Assembly (NCBI GenBank): GCA_036897095.1
Contig: JAYMSP010000555.1
Span: 1-47,406, forward strand
Length of the DNA stretch: 47,406 bases
Reading direction: 5' to 3'
Origin: Plantago elongata
Lineage: Eukaryota; Streptophyta; Magnoliopsida; Lamiales; Plantaginaceae
A model generated the notes under the pieces. It did not search any database, was not told the origin of the DNA, and worked only from the letters and a program-made list of their open reading frames with translations. Of the stretch, positions 20,343-34,000 are shown piece by piece. Every line of letters begins with the position of its first letter. Positions within the stretch are counted from its first letter, which is position 1. The translations under genes and the position numbers were made by a program.

Positions 20343-22600
20343 TTAGACATGTTACTATATTTAACTTGTGTTGAATATTTTCGACCATTATTTGCATATA
20401 TAGTTTTAAGGCATATTGTAGTAGTTTTAGTATCAACGTTATCGTTTCAACTTATAATAAATATGTATGATCTAATTTTTTGCATCTATTTTGTTATAAA
20501 TGTTTTATTTTGCTTGTGTTGCATGTTTTGCTTTGTTTTTAAAATGTACGGTTATAATTTTAAGCATCAATATAATGTTACTAATTTTTTGTTTATGTTG
20601 CATGATTCTTATTTTTTTATGCACCAATGTGATAACTTTGATGATAGCATGGTTTTAAATGTTTTAAGCAGGTTGATGACATCGAGTTTTTTGATTGGTC
20701 ATTCAAAAGTTATCAATGCAGTATTAAAGCAACAAATTAAAGTCACAGAGCCTAAATCCATCAATGGTTTTCATTGAAAATTTAAACCTATTTTAAAAAT
20801 CCATATTGCATTTGCATAAAGAAAACAAATAATGAATGTTTATTATTAAAGAATTGTATGAGAATATATATTTAATTATTTTTAAATGATTGAAAGTTTC
20901 AAGTAGTTTATTTTAAGTTTGTTTATTGATGTTATAACAACATCATTAAACTTTTATACTAGTCTAGCTAATGGTAGTTTAATTATATAAGATTGTTAAT
21001 TAAAATTATAATAAACCATCTAAAAACCAACCATGTAGTTCTTTAAAAGTAAACCCATCACACAATCTCTTTAAAATTATAATAAAAGCGGTTAGAACTA
21101 GGAAAAAAAAATTACATATGGACCCTTTATTACACTTTTATAGTTACAGATAGGTACCAATTTGTGGAATAATCACACAAAATTCAGTTAGATAAAAATC
21201 TATTACATATAAGTAAACAAATTTGATTTTTGACATTTAAAAGTTGAAAATTTCATTTTTTTCCCATGTTCAATAATTCAAGTACATGACACATGTGAAT
21301 TTTTATGTAATTAAAATTGATCTATTATATGCTTACATGTACTAGTCGTTCGCCAATTACTGGAGGGCTATTTATACATTAAAATTTGACATTTTGTCTC
21401 CTTGTTTTAGATTTTGAAATTGGGAGATAATAAACTTTTTACCGATTGTGGTCTTGAGTTGACTATAATTTTTTGGGCCAAAAATATATTTTATTGGTTA
21501 AGTCCAATAAGAGAAGTCTAAACAAAACGTTCAACAATTGTATCCGCTCGGAATTGGCTTGAGCAAAATGGTGTAGTTCCATTCTTTTGGGGTCTTATTG
21601 AACATGAAGTTTGTTTTTATTAGGTGTGTATATTATAAAACAGCTCTTCAGCGGAATGTTCGTGAATAGTCACACTCAACGGACTAAACTCTTGGATAAT
21701 ATAAATAGATCTCGAAAGTCAAATTTTATATTCACTCGAAATGCATCCTTCTTTTTTCTCTCTTAAACTATTTAAAATCTTGAATCTTCCTTTATTGCAA
21801 TAATTCGTCCAAGTTAGTTGTTCGAGTGTTTGAACAATAATGCATTTATAATATCCTATTTTAGAATACTATTTACTATGTAAATCGTGACATCATACGG
21901 AGCTCATAAAATCGGGAGAAATATAACCCGCCTTTGTTCAGTATTTAGATCAATATACAACTTCCTTCATCCCTCTAAAAAAAGATGTTATGAAATGTGC
22001 TAAAATATTGAAGATCATTAATTACATTCAACAAATGGCGGAAACCGAGGCCCTGCCCAAGTCCAAAGACGTAAAAAAGAATCCACTGATTTTAGTGGGT
22101 AAAAACGGAAATTCTAATTACAATTATGTTCATAATAATGGCATTGGCACAAATAATGATTTCATTTAGATTTCAAAAGTGGTAATTATAGATTTAATGC
22201 AAAAGAGGGAAAAGGTCTTTATCTAGCCTTTCAATTCACTACGATGGAAAGTGAGACATAATGAATTGTTGATATTATATTAACCATGACAACTACTCCA
22301 TTCAAACCTTTAAACAAACGACAAATGTCACCCGCCAAATACATTTTATCATTTATCATCATCTAAATAAATAAATTTTGAAAAACTGAAAGCACGTTAG
22401 AATCTTTCTTTCTCATTCTTAGGTGTCAGACATTATTACACAAAAATATATAAAATCACCACCAAATATTCTTATTAATCAATATCAATATGCAAGTTGC
22501 AAATAGAGCCACATAAAGGCCCAATACATAAACAATTCCCTAGATTTGAATCCATACATGTAAAACCAATTTAAATGATTTCACAATGTTTCATGTGACT
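20343..22600. other. Gene-free AT-rich spacer
   Basis: No coding frame with similarity. The 142-codon open frame at 20349-20777 is T-rich, with low-complexity hydrophobic codons and no motif. I consider it noise. Confidence 0.4.
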
Positions 22601-23150
22601 TTTTAGCATATCATCCCTCAATTTAGTATATTAGCCAATTAACTCCATAACTTTTGTACATTTTGTATCTTTCCGGCCCGAATGAAATACGATATATTGT
22701 ATTAAGTTGGGCCATCATTCCCTAAATACAACTTGTTACGAGGAGATAGTTATCCAACTTATATGTTGTTTGCAGGATTCTCTCATAAGCAAGTGGAATC
22801 TTTCTTACACGTCCCCTCATTGGTAGGTCGTGGTTAGTCGGCTCTACGCAGTAATTCTCTCACAAACAATGTGATATCTTTATAACACTCTTCCTCACGT
22901 GTAGGTTGCTATTACTTGGCTCTACTTGTTGAATTATAGCCATATTTAGGGCAACCATCATCGACTTAGACCCGCTCTGATACCATACATAGGACGAAAA
23001 GGAACAAGTTTGATTAAGCCAATTTAAATGTGTTGTTCTATATATTTATACTACTAAGTAATTGACAAGAATAAATATTAACTAACTAATAAACTTGGAC
23101 CAACACTAAGTAAATAATTTGATAAGTCTTCAACACGATATACTAACATA
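22600..23150 (-). mobile_element. Short LTR-retroelement-like fossil (TRIM or Copia type)
   Basis: On the minus strand TGGTATCAGAGC (22985-22974) matches the primer-binding site complementary to the 3' end of initiator tRNA-Met, usual for plant Copia and TRIM elements. The DNA just upstream of it (about 23150-22986) is LTR-like, with TGTTxxx starts and a TATAAATA-type box. Downstream there is a two-copy segment of about 86 bp (22772-22935). No protein-coding domain is visible. It looks old and incomplete. Confidence 0.45.
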
Positions 23151-23800
23151 CGTGATTAGTTACGAATATCGTGCATACTTAACTATAATAAATAATCTTT
23201 TCTTCTATATGAATTAATCTTATTCCATTCAAATTCCTTAATATTACATTTCTCCTACGGTAATACCTATGTTCATCGTACAATGTATGTAACATGATAT
23301 CTATATCGCTTAGATTTTCGTAAAATAACGGGGATTATTGGCATAATATGAGAAACTAGAGGGGGGCAAGCTTAAAAAGAGTGATTATGCATGTGTATGG
23401 GTGATATGAGCATGAATTTGGGACCTATTAGTTTTTATCACATGATCCAAAACGGGCAAGTAAACTTGAAAAGTCAAGAAATTCTTATAGTATTTGTATG
23501 ACACAACACTTACACTAAAGTAAAGTATTGATTCTTAATCCAATCCTAGCTGTATGTATGTAACCTCCATAACAAGAATTTAAATTCCCGTTAAATCATA
23601 TGATCTGTACTTTTAACAAACAAACAAACAAATGTATATCTTATGATCTTAATATATTGAGATCAGTTATCTCTTCTTCAATACTCTCCATTTATGCTTT
23701 GGTGTATGTGTATGTATCTCAGTCATTATTGATTGAGTGATTGAATGAGTTTTGGTTCCCAATGAGAGGAGAAGAGTTTTGTAGTTTTGTGTTGTGATTG
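23151..23800. other. Upstream region of the DUF688 gene
   Basis: AT-rich with no certain TATA box. The stretch from about 23690 becomes T/C-rich and UTR-like. Nothing else was seen. Confidence 0.3.
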
Positions 23801-23970
23801 TGATTTGCAGAGATAAAGCGTCGAGATTGGTCTACTGTCTCTCTCTTCTTCAACTTCTTACCGCTAATAGTTTACACCTCTGCTCTTTCGTGGCAATAAA
23901 TACTACTTGCTCAATTATTCAATTCACACCACCGACCGATTTTCCCGAGGTTTTCTTGCTCTCGCTCAAG

Positions 23971-25096
23971 GTACCTTTTCATTTCACTCATCAATTCTTG
24001 CTGGGTTTCTGTTGATCTTCATTCCAAGGTTGCTTCTTTTTTTTATTGGTGTATACTTTCTTGATTTGGTTTGTTTGAGTGTTGTTTGTTGTAACCTGGT
24101 TGGATCGTGAATGGAAGCTGTGGGATTTGTGTGGAATTTGGTTTGGTTTGAGTTTGTGTCAAAAGTTTCGATCTTTGTGCATGCTCAGCTTTTTCTCTTG
24201 TGTTGGAATTTAAGGTTGATTTTAGCAGAAGGTTTGAACTTGTGTGTCACTATCTTGTTGGAATGATTCCTTTCTTCTTTAGTCTGAGAGAAGGTCAAAG
24301 GTCTGGATATTATTACTTTGATCTTGCTACTTGGCTTGTAAAGGACACTCAATTGTTTCAGCTAAGTAGAATAGAAAGATGTTGATGTATATATGGATAT
24401 ATAGATTGTTTATGACTTCTTCAAGCAAGAGCAAGTTCTTCCATTATAAGCATGAATCAGGATGTGCAAAAAATAGCAGATAACTTGACCATTGTAGCAT
24501 TTGTGAAAGAAAATTAGGACTTTTTCGTTGCCTGTGTAAATTTGCAGAAAGGTCACTCATTGTAACCCTGCAGCTGCACTCTTTAGGTTTGCTGATATGA
24601 TTTTGAATTGGGGTGTCTGATGGGGATGAGAATTGGAGTAGCGTGGTATATAGCATGACCTTCATAATCTAAAATGGATGATGTCACTGTCGGAGACCGA
24701 TTTCTATGTAGAAGCTTTAATTGATTAGCTTTCTTGAATGTATCTTTGAACCTCTGCCTAACTGCACATGCATTATAGTTATGGCAGTCTTCTGCATACA
24801 AAGTTGGTAAAAGATAAAAGTTCTTCCATGTTGGTTCTGGCCAAATGAATCGGCTTCTGATATCATTTAGCCTAGTGTAGCTGTTGATGGTGACTGTGAT
24901 ACTGTCGTTGGTTGAAAGGTGGAATAAATTTCAGTTTATGTTAGAAGTGTTCATGAAATTAGTCTCTATATTATCTCCCTTTTCAAGAGGCCTAGTCCAT
25001 CTATGTATGTACTTGCAAGAGTTTATTATTGGTATTTTGCTATTTCTTGAGCTGTATGGCAAACTTCCACTGATTCAGTTTCCTATGCTATTTCAG
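23971..25096 (+). other. 5' UTR intron of the DUF688 gene
   Basis: CTCAAG|GTACCT at 23970/23971 gives a donor and TGCTATTTCAG|ATATTT at 25096/25097 an acceptor. The intervening T-rich DNA carries no conserved frame. The leader exon ends at 23970 and the coding ATG lies 45 bases into the next exon. Confidence 0.55.
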
Positions 25097-25141
25097 ATAT
25101 TTAAGGTTACACCTGAAGGTGATGCTGTTGAAGAGAGCCCA

Positions 25142-27399
25142 ATGACAGACAGGAAATTGAATTTGAATCAAAGATTTATATCAGTCAGAACTAGAAGGGC
25201 GTCGTCACCATCAGTGACTCCAAAGAAGGATGACGACAAAATGACTCTCCCTGTTGCACCTCGGCTTCCTACTTACAAATCGGAAATGAAAACGGGGCCT
25301 ATAAGTAATCCAGGTGAGGTGCCGTTTCAGTGGGAACAGATGCCTGGACAACCAAAGGGAGAGATAGAACCGCAGGCTCAAAAGTACAAGAAGCCTCCAG
25401 TTGTCCCAAAGCTTCCTCCTGGCAGGTATCAAAAGGCCAACCAGTCCGATTCTTATAACGATTCTAAAGCCACTACTGAAAATAAGAGCAAAACCGCAAA
25501 CACTCCCCTGGTATCGCAAGGCGATCCGTGTGTAAAAGAAATGATAAGAAATACAGAGAGCAAAAGAGAGAAAACGGAAGAATTGGCGATTTCTGATTCA
25601 GGAGATAGTGAAGACGCATTTGTAGATGCACTTGATACATTATCAAGATCCGAATCATATTTCATCAATTGTAGTATGAGTGGCTTAAGTGGAATGAATG
25701 AGTTAGAGTCAAAACCCATGGATCCAAAAACTCGGGAGTTCATGATGGATAGGTTTCTACCTGCTGCCAAAGCAATGGTATCCGAGACACCTCATATTGC
25801 ACCAAAAAGGCAACAACATGTAGTTCGAGAAAGAACACAAGTAAAGAAAGCAGAAAAACAGGTTAAGCCTTCTCTGCGCTATGGTCCTAGTTTTACAAAC
25901 CGATACTCTCATTTTAATGATGATGACGGAGAAGAAGAAGAAAGCGATGATGAGTACGATCGTAGTGGAAATCTACCTGGAGTTTGTGGTTTATTGCCCC
26001 GGTTTTGCATAAAGACTCCAGCCTACCTTCTAAATCCTGTTCCCTCGATGAGCAAGAGGAGTCGGGTGCCAATGTCTCCTGCTAATAAAGTAAAACCAAA
26101 ATCTCCATCCTCTAGTTCTTACAGCTCCACAGGAAATGAGGTAACAATTTGAGCTCTAAAGTCTCTCATCTTATTTTTTTCAGAAATATTGCATAAATAC
26201 TACAAGCTTATAATCTCCTTTGTTATACAGAATTGGTGCACAATTTCCCCGTAATAGTTTCATTCCATATAATCAGCTCATGTTCTTAAATGAATTGAAG
26301 CAGTCCATCTATTCCCAAACCTCGAAAGTTTGGAAAGAAGTTTTTGGTGTTTGTATCTATAAACATGAGGCAATTATACGATAAAATTTAACACTGGGGG
26401 ATTTTGGCACAAGACACATAGTTACCATATAATCATGCATTTTCGCCTATTATCTGTATACCAAGTTGGTTTTAACCAAGTTACCCTTTTTTTTCTGAAC
26501 AGTCCAAGTCTAACACCTCTGAACTACAATCAGTTCACAAAACCCGAGCAGTTGAACTGGAAGTGAAGACTCGTTTGAGAAATGAGAAAGCAGAAAGTGA
26601 TAACACATCAATGTATCATGAAGGGAAAGAAGTTCATGGAAAGCACATGAGTAATGTTTCTGAATCAGATGGAAAGGGCATCAAAACTTTCAAGGAATTC
26701 TTGGCCGATAGAGAAGAATTAGATTCAGGAGATGAGGACTTTGAGAGAACTGTGTATGTTGATACGGTACACAAAATTGAGTCTCCAAAACCAAGATCTT
26801 GTTCCTCGCCCTATATGCAAGAAACCAAGGAGATGGATCAGATGTACGTCTCAGATTCATTTCTCGAAGATTTGAAAAAGATTGGCAATGAGGGACTCAG
26901 TGTCCCTTCTTTTGACAGCTGGAACAAAAGGCAGGGGATGGAAATGCAGAAAGCTATAGAAGAAGATGTATTTATTGAGTTTCAAACAACTGTCACAAAG
27001 AATGCAGAAGCAGCTGAAAGAGACGCTGCCAGAAACTTAGCAAGGCGAAAATTCTTGGAGTTGCCTGGCCCCCCACCCCTACCTAAATCTCCATCGGACT
27101 CGTGGCTTGGGCGCACTTTGCCCTCCATTTCTGCAAAGAACCGTTCATATCTCGGTGCACCAACCAATCCTCAAAACCAGTTTTCCAAGCCATCCACTGG
27201 CAATTTTAAGTGGGAGGCTATTGTTAAATCCACAAATGCAGAGCGTCAACATTTGCGTTCTTCTGAGGTAATCTCTTACACGCGATAACTTGACTAAACA
27301 GTGCTACATTCATATCATTTATAGGACTGTCGAGTAGTATATATATTAACTCAAGTGTCTTTCTACCAGGAACTCTTGACGCCTATACCTGAAGCATGA
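25142..27399 (+). CDS. DUF688 family plant protein, three coding exons
   Basis: Exons 25142-26140, 26503-27267 and 27370-27399 have GT-AG borders and phase 0 at both junctions. The product is 597 residues. I chose the ATG of MTDRKLNLNQRFISVR because family members begin with such an LNxNQxxxSVRR block; the open frame upstream to 24884 is intron. The hallmark NPGEVPFQWEQMPGQPK lies at residues 56-72, followed by a PPVVPKLPPGRY proline patch. The rest is hydrophilic and probably disordered, with an acidic DDDGEEEESDDEYD run before a conserved LPGVCGLLPRFCIKTPAYLLNP block. Exon 2 ends near GNFKWEAIVKSTNAERQHLRSS and the last exon adds ELLTPIPEA. The function of this plant-specific family is unknown. 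Confidence 0.8.
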
Positions 27400-27572
27400 A
27401 AGACGCCTTCTGATAAAGATATACAGACCAACAATACAACCAGTTTTTTGCTTAATGAGAAAAGGTCAGAAGAAATTGGTACAAAAATATATGCCCTTGA
27501 ATATTCTGGTTCATCATTGTTACCTTGAATGCTAGGGGGTAATGTCGAACCCCTTCACATGTAATTAAAATC

Positions 27573-27578
27573 AATAAA
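27573..27578 (+). terminator. Polyadenylation signal of the DUF688 gene
   Basis: AATAAA in TCAATAAAATTAC, about 175 bases after the stop codon. Confidence 0.5.
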
Positions 27579-28272
27579 ATTACAATTGTATAGTAAATAT
27601 TTTGCTCTACCCTCCGGTTTTTCTTTCTTATTCGACGTCAATATTGTTTAGATGCATGTTTTGCATTTCTCCTACATCTACAGAGCTAGTACCTGTGTTC
27701 AACTCATCAAATATCCAGCAGAGCTGCCTCCCCTCCCTCACAGTTTTCGCCTCTACGGTTAGAATCAGAAGAAACTGGAAAAGTATGTAAGGTGTTAGAT
27801 GTATTACCTTGGGTCATAACTAGCTTAGACAAGCGGAACAATCCATCTCGCAGTAATTTCAATTAAATCGATCATAAACAAAAATTTTGGTATTGAAGCC
27901 ACATAAAAGGTATGTTGCTTCTTTCTCCTTCTCCGTTTTTCTTTTTCCGGAGCTGAGTGTAGGCGAACATGACACACCAGTGTTTAAGTTTAGTAGTGAA
28001 ACTATGTAGTGTAGGTATTTAAAGATGTCTGTACATATATATGCATGGACATCAACAATCAAGCGAGTGTCGATGCGCAATTACAGGAGAAAAACCTGTG
28101 TTGTGTTCCTAAAGACTAGCTGGACAGCAATCAGGACTTTGACATGAGACTTTTCTTTCACAAATTTAAGCAAATATACATACAACAGATACATGAAATC
28201 TTGAATGAAGACTATACAATAATAAATGAAAGGCCTGAAAAAGTGACCATATTATCCATCACCAACATATGA

Positions 28273-29660
28273 TCAGAATTCAGGCACAGGCTGATCCTCA
28301 TCGGACGGCGGGGCCAAAATCCATTCCCCGTTCTCATCACGAACCATCCCTTTATTCTTCTCAATCCACCACGAACCGGGAATCAGAAACTCGTCTTTCA
28401 GAATGGCACTCGATTTATTCACCAAAGCCAAGCTCCTCTTCACCTTCAACTCAAACTCCCCATCCTTCCCGTTCCAACCTGCCACAACGTGCAGCATGGC
28501 TTGTAAGTTATGCCAGTCACTTGGATTCTTGGAGTCCTTCAAACTAGGCGATTTCCTGCTATCTATATCAAGCTCGACTCCAGTGTCGGTGTACCCTAGT
28601 AGTGCGCTAGGATACAAGGGAATCAAATCGATCTTGTTCTTAACATGCAAGATATTCAAGTTGGGGAACTTGAGCACTCTTTCTTGAAAAGCTTTGTTAC
28701 CGATCTGTGGACTTCCAAACACAATTGCCGAGACAGGGATGTCTTCAACCCCATTTTCGACTAGGTCGAATGCGGCTAAGATTGCCAAGCTGGCTCCTAA
28801 ACTGTGACCTGTCAGGGTGATGCTGAGGTTTTCACCCTTGTACACGTTCCTCATGTCCTCTATCTTTTTCAGTAGCTGGTCTCTTGCACTTAGCTTGGTA
28901 AACTGAGAATCAGGGTCGTTGGACATGTATATTGTGAGCCAGCCGTTCATCACTTTCGGCACATCATCATCGTCGTCATCACTGCTGCTGGTGTCGTCGG
29001 TTCTCTTCTCCCAGTTTTTCGTCCGCAGCAATGGCTGAGCAGACGCAGGCCTAGCCCCTAACATGTTCCATTCATGAAAGAAAACAAGAAACTAAGTTCT
29101 TGCAAAAAGAGAAAGTACAAAGGACTTGATGCAAGTAAAATAGCACACCAATTAGACTATACTATATTCCATAGCTTTACTTGATGGGGTTAAGTTTGTG
29201 ACTTACCAAAAACATTGATCCACTCGTAGTTCCTAGTGGTTCCCCTCCAAACAACGTAGATTTCACGACGACCCAACACTTTACTAGCTTCGTCACTAGT
29301 GACAGCAAGGTATCCAATCCAATTGGACTCCCTATCCCACTTCTCCCTTGACATCGAGTGCAAGAACAAAGCCTCCCCTATCCCTACTTTCGCCGTTGCG
29401 TACAGGAAGCAATACACCTGGTACTTGTCAGCTGATTCCAGCATCACTTTCTCGAAGAAGGATTTCTTGCCGTAGCGGCTGCTGCCAGTGTACTTGGAGT
29501 TGACATCGTTGTTAAAGGCGTCGTATGTGGCCTGGCAGAAGTCGCCACAACGGAGAATGAGGTTGCGGAGACCAATGTCTAGAGGGTCCAGGAGACCCTC
29601 CCAGTCTTTGCTACCGAGTAGCTCCTCCCATGAGGCTTCTGTTGGTGGAGATGTTTCCAT
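28273..29660 (-). CDS. Phospholipase A1-II (DAD1-like class 3 lipase), two exons
   Basis: Exons 29660-29207 and 29057-28273 give 412 residues, the usual size for the class II phospholipases A1, which lack a plastid transit peptide and act in the cytosol (family knowledge). The start METSPPTEASWEELLGSKDW has the family's WxELLGSxxWxGLLDPLD opening. YVVWRGTT precedes the intron. Exon 2 holds the lipase motif GHSLGAS (catalytic Ser237), Asp295 in VKNKIDLIP and the His334/His341 region of DWHNLQAMLHVVAGW. An unusual DDDDDD run lies at residues 178-183. The enzyme should release sn-1 acyl chains from phospho- or galactolipids, which can feed oxylipin synthesis. It is convergent with the DUF688 gene, with 873 bases between the stops. 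Confidence 0.9.
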
Positions 29661-29708
29661 GTTGTAGTGAAGTAAAGTGTGGATGAATGGATATTGTTGG
29701 TTGTGCAA

Positions 29709-31061
29709 AAGGGGTAATAATAAGGTTGGACTAGATAGCAGTTTATGCTAGAAGGATATAATGGATAGAGGAAGAAGCAATTAAAACATGGTCACTTTAT
29801 GTGTCCCAAGTGACCCATAGTATTCAGGTTCTACCATGAAAGGACAGAAAAGGAACAAAGGAACATATACGAACGTTGATAAGGAACAAATTTTATCCAC
29901 ACATGACACACCTTTTCTATGGCCCAAAACTTGTATCAATAAATACAGGCCAACATTATTTGCTTAATGCCTTAATTTGAGTTTCTATAACTACAAAAAA
30001 AATTAAAAAATGCAGAGTTATTACACAACAATAATTTCAATCATGCCCCACGAAATACTCGATTATATTGCTGTTTACTTCTTTTTGTTATCTTTATTCT
30101 GTAGACTAGTAGTTGGGTACTATAGCACCAAACGTAATCACAAGTCCAAAAATCTTGTCTATACTTAAAAATGGTGATTAGAAGAAATGTAATCCTTTAC
30201 AGAGATCTACAATCCGGTAGAAATACATCTACCTCACCACCGTGATTCAACGAGAATGGATAAGAGGCTCGTGGGATTGACGTGTCTATAACACCTCCAC
30301 ATCCTTTGACAAGATTATAAGATTGGAAGCTCCCAAAAAATAAAAATTTACTCTCTCTCCGTCCCGAAGAACTTCATACATTATGTGTAGTCTTATATGA
30401 AATATTAAAGCAAGCTAGTGGGATAAAAGTTACACTCAGTCACCTTAGTAATCACCACCATGATTACATGATAGACTAGCTCTATCAACTGTCGTGTGTG
30501 GCAAACGGGAATAAGTGAAACTGTCACATTTGAATCAAATCATGCCATGTACACACTATAATCTGATAATATACAGAAAATAACCATTCCCTACTTACCT
30601 AATCCAACTAAACCAGAGTTACATCAGGCTATTCAACTTCAACACCGCAATCCAGCATAATGAGGATTATGGAAATAACATTATTCGGAGCAGCTCAGCA
30701 GCATATATTTGTTTCTTCCTCTATGCAAAAGTGTGAATAGGATCAATAGAATCAACAACGGTACAGAGTATGGTTGCCACATGTTTTAAGGCAAATTATA
30801 CTACTCAATGCATTAACCATATCAAATCATGAGCATTTCATTGATATTACTCAGTCTCATAGCCTTCCAGACAATATTAAGAATTTTTTAGGGATTAATG
30901 AATAGCTTAGCTAGGCATAATAACTCCATAGAGTACAGAGCACACCTTTGTACCTCCAAATGATGAGCAAGGGTAGGAGTTGAGTTTTTCTCCACCAATA
31001 ATGGTTCATGCAGAATCATGCTCAGGCAACATATGAAGGGAGAAGTTGGAGCGATGAATCT
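29709..31061. other. Spacer between the phospholipase and LpxB genes
   Basis: Promoter side of the phospholipase gene and 3' flank of LpxB. CTCTCTCTCCGTCCCGAAG at about 30350 is a single Stowaway-like end without a partner. No gene is recognisable. Confidence 0.4.
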
Positions 31062-34000
31062 CTAAGAATTCAGGACTATTGATGCTGCTATCATGCTTGG
31101 TGTGTATCCATGGATTACAAAGTCCTCGAGAGGCTTATTAGAACCTACTCCTTTCAGAGGATTCAGCAAATCGAACACAGTTTCTGCAGCTGATATCTGT
31201 TTCTTACGAAGGTTCTCATCATGCAGCAAGTCCCTGCAATATCATACTTCCCATATGTAAGTTTGATTTAAGACCATAGTTGTTTAAGAAAATAGCTAAT
31301 CAGAGCGGATGGACCTTGTGATGCTATATAGCAATCGCAGGCACTATATGAATGTATAGCACCAATTGCTTGAAAATGAAATCTGTAGTTATGAAAGGGA
31401 TGGGAATTACATTAGTAGCCTAGCAAGTTGTGGCGGATTACATTCTCCAAAAAGGGCTTCAGGAATTATGGGTGAATCAAGAAGTATATTAGGAAGCGAG
31501 ATGAAATTTATTTTAGCTTTGTAACGAATAAACCATTCGGTCAAGAAATGGGCTCGATATGCTACAACACATGGTAACCGTGCAAGCTGCAACTCCACTG
31601 CTACAGTCCCAGATGTACATAATGCCACGTGACTTGCCTGTATTACATTGATTCAAAGCACAGTTAAACACATGTTTCCTCCACTACTTGAGTCTACAAA
31701 AATGGTTAAATGGTAATCCTTTAAGGTCATCAATTTTGCTTCATACAAGCAGAAAACTGAAAAGCCATGATCTGCTTTTATCCTAGCCACTTTGATAATT
31801 TTACATCTACTACAAGAATTGTAATTCATCTTAGTAAACTCGAACTGGAATTAATAGGAAGTATGGTATAGATAGCCTTGTGTAATTGAGGCTGCAAACT
31901 CTTACATTGAAAGAAGCATATCTGGCACTTGGCAATGTACCTAGTACCAACTTAACAGGAATAGGCCACCCATGAATGGCTCTATTGATATACTCTTCCA
32001 CATACTTATTCGGCGCCACATGAATTATGGCTGTCAAACCGGAAATGGAATCCTTAATTAGTTCCATAGTGTTTGAAAATATTGGAAGCATGCGCTGGAC
32101 CTCTTGCAATCGGCTTCCAGGAAGCACAGATAATATTGTCGCCCCTGTATGTATTTAAAGGAATACACATGATCAGTAATCTAAACTCTAAAGTACTACA
32201 GACGTGTGTGCAAACTGCAGGAGAACAAGACTGCAGGGTTTGTTTAAAAAAAAAAAACAAAAAATAAAATAAAACTCATACTATGTGCAAGAAATGTTTT
32301 CAGTTAAGAGGGGGGCATACACCAACTGAATACAAAATTTTGCACAAAGACGAGCATGATCACAGCCAAAGGAAATTACTCAGGCCCAAATGAAAGGGAA
32401 CACCGAATACAAAACAGGAAACAATCCAATACGTACCCTTTGAAATTGACTATTTTACTCAAGATGCCAACAAGCGAAAAAATGATGCCCAAATGATCAT
32501 CCAAAACTATATGAAAAACTTGACAAAAGGCACTGTTTGTCACATTTCACTGGCCACACACAGCAATCCAAAGTTTGAAACTCAAGTGGACCATCAATTA
32601 AAGAAATCTCCCTAGTCCCTCCGTCCCATGACAGTTGTCTACTTTGCTATTCGACACGCAAAATAATAAGAGTAATATTATAACAATATATAGTACATGT
32701 GCGGTATACTTTCTAACCTAGAGTTTGATTGTTTTAAGTTACCTTTTGACTTCATTAGAAGTAGTGGGGAACTCTATCGGCACACCTAAAATCGCAAAAG
32801 TGGACAACTGGCGAGGGAATGAGGGAGTACGTAAAATACCTTTTGATCACAGACAAAATACAAAAAAAAACCATCAGAACTTGCTCTTATGGAGAGAGGC
32901 AACATGTACATAAGTTAGCCCCAAATAGAAAAAACTATATGCACCAAATCCATCACAAGGCTCTAGAAAGAACCAACAGGTGCTTCCTACAAATCTCCAA
33001 CGCTTTTTCAAGGAGGTTCACTAAATAACAAGCCACTTTTAGATATAAATGTTACAAGAAAGACCAGAAGAACAATGCCTCGATGCAAAACAAATGGTCA
33101 AATTATCAAGAAACACTGAGTTCTTGTGGATCATTGTCATCTAGAAAATAGGATTACCACTTACGCCTAGAAGGGAAGGTTCTACAATTGCAAATCTTAG
33201 GTAACTATGCAACAAGAGAGATAGAGAACACAACAAGTACATAAGTAAACTGAATGATCAACTTCTCTAGAAGTAGAAGCACTAATTTCTTGGGGATCAT
33301 TGTCATCTGGCAAATAGTATCATAGATCACTCCCAATAGAGTAGGTTCTAGACAAAGCATTCTATTCTATGATAGAAATTAAGTCCTTGACTTGCTGAAA
33401 TTAAATGTCTTACAAATCTAAAAGTCCTTGACCTGCTACTGTGTATTACAGCTAGGAAACCCACTGCTAAGCACCACCTAGAGAACTGAATTAAAACTTA
33501 AAAGTAATATAATAAGGTAATAACTGTGCGCGAAAGAACACCGTTAAAGTTCAACTTGACAGGATTATAGAGCAAATAGAAGCCAGTTGCAAATTACTAC
33601 CACTCTTCGTCTTAAACGTGTGCTTTTCACCTAAGTTCAAACTCGCGAGTAGTTAACACGGACTAGCAGCACCTTTTGCCTATATCCTCAATTTCTATCT
33701 ATTTCCTAATCTTATTCTTATACTCCATGTTTTAGAGAAAAAAACCTAGTCCCTTCTCCCTCTTAAGGTTTAATTTCCCTCAACAAACCTTCAAAATTAA
33801 ATTATGCCATTAATATGCATATCAGAGACTGGACAATTATAAAGAATATTTTGATATAACATTTTAAATTTCTCATATCTTTCATTTAGGATCATATAAC
33901 CCACCTGAAGAAATCCCATGCTTCTTCCTAAATTCTTCTCCATGACCTTGTACCTTCCATTCTTTGCCTAGCTTATCCTGAAGCAAACCCGGTCATTTTT

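Noticed and set aside
20349-20777. 142-codon hydrophobic open frame
   Set aside because: T-rich composition alone explains it. There is no motif, no family similarity I can recall and no upstream signals.
25211-25770. Minus-strand frames over the DUF688 coding exon
   Set aside because: Antisense shadows. The plus frame carries the conserved family motif and correct splice sites.
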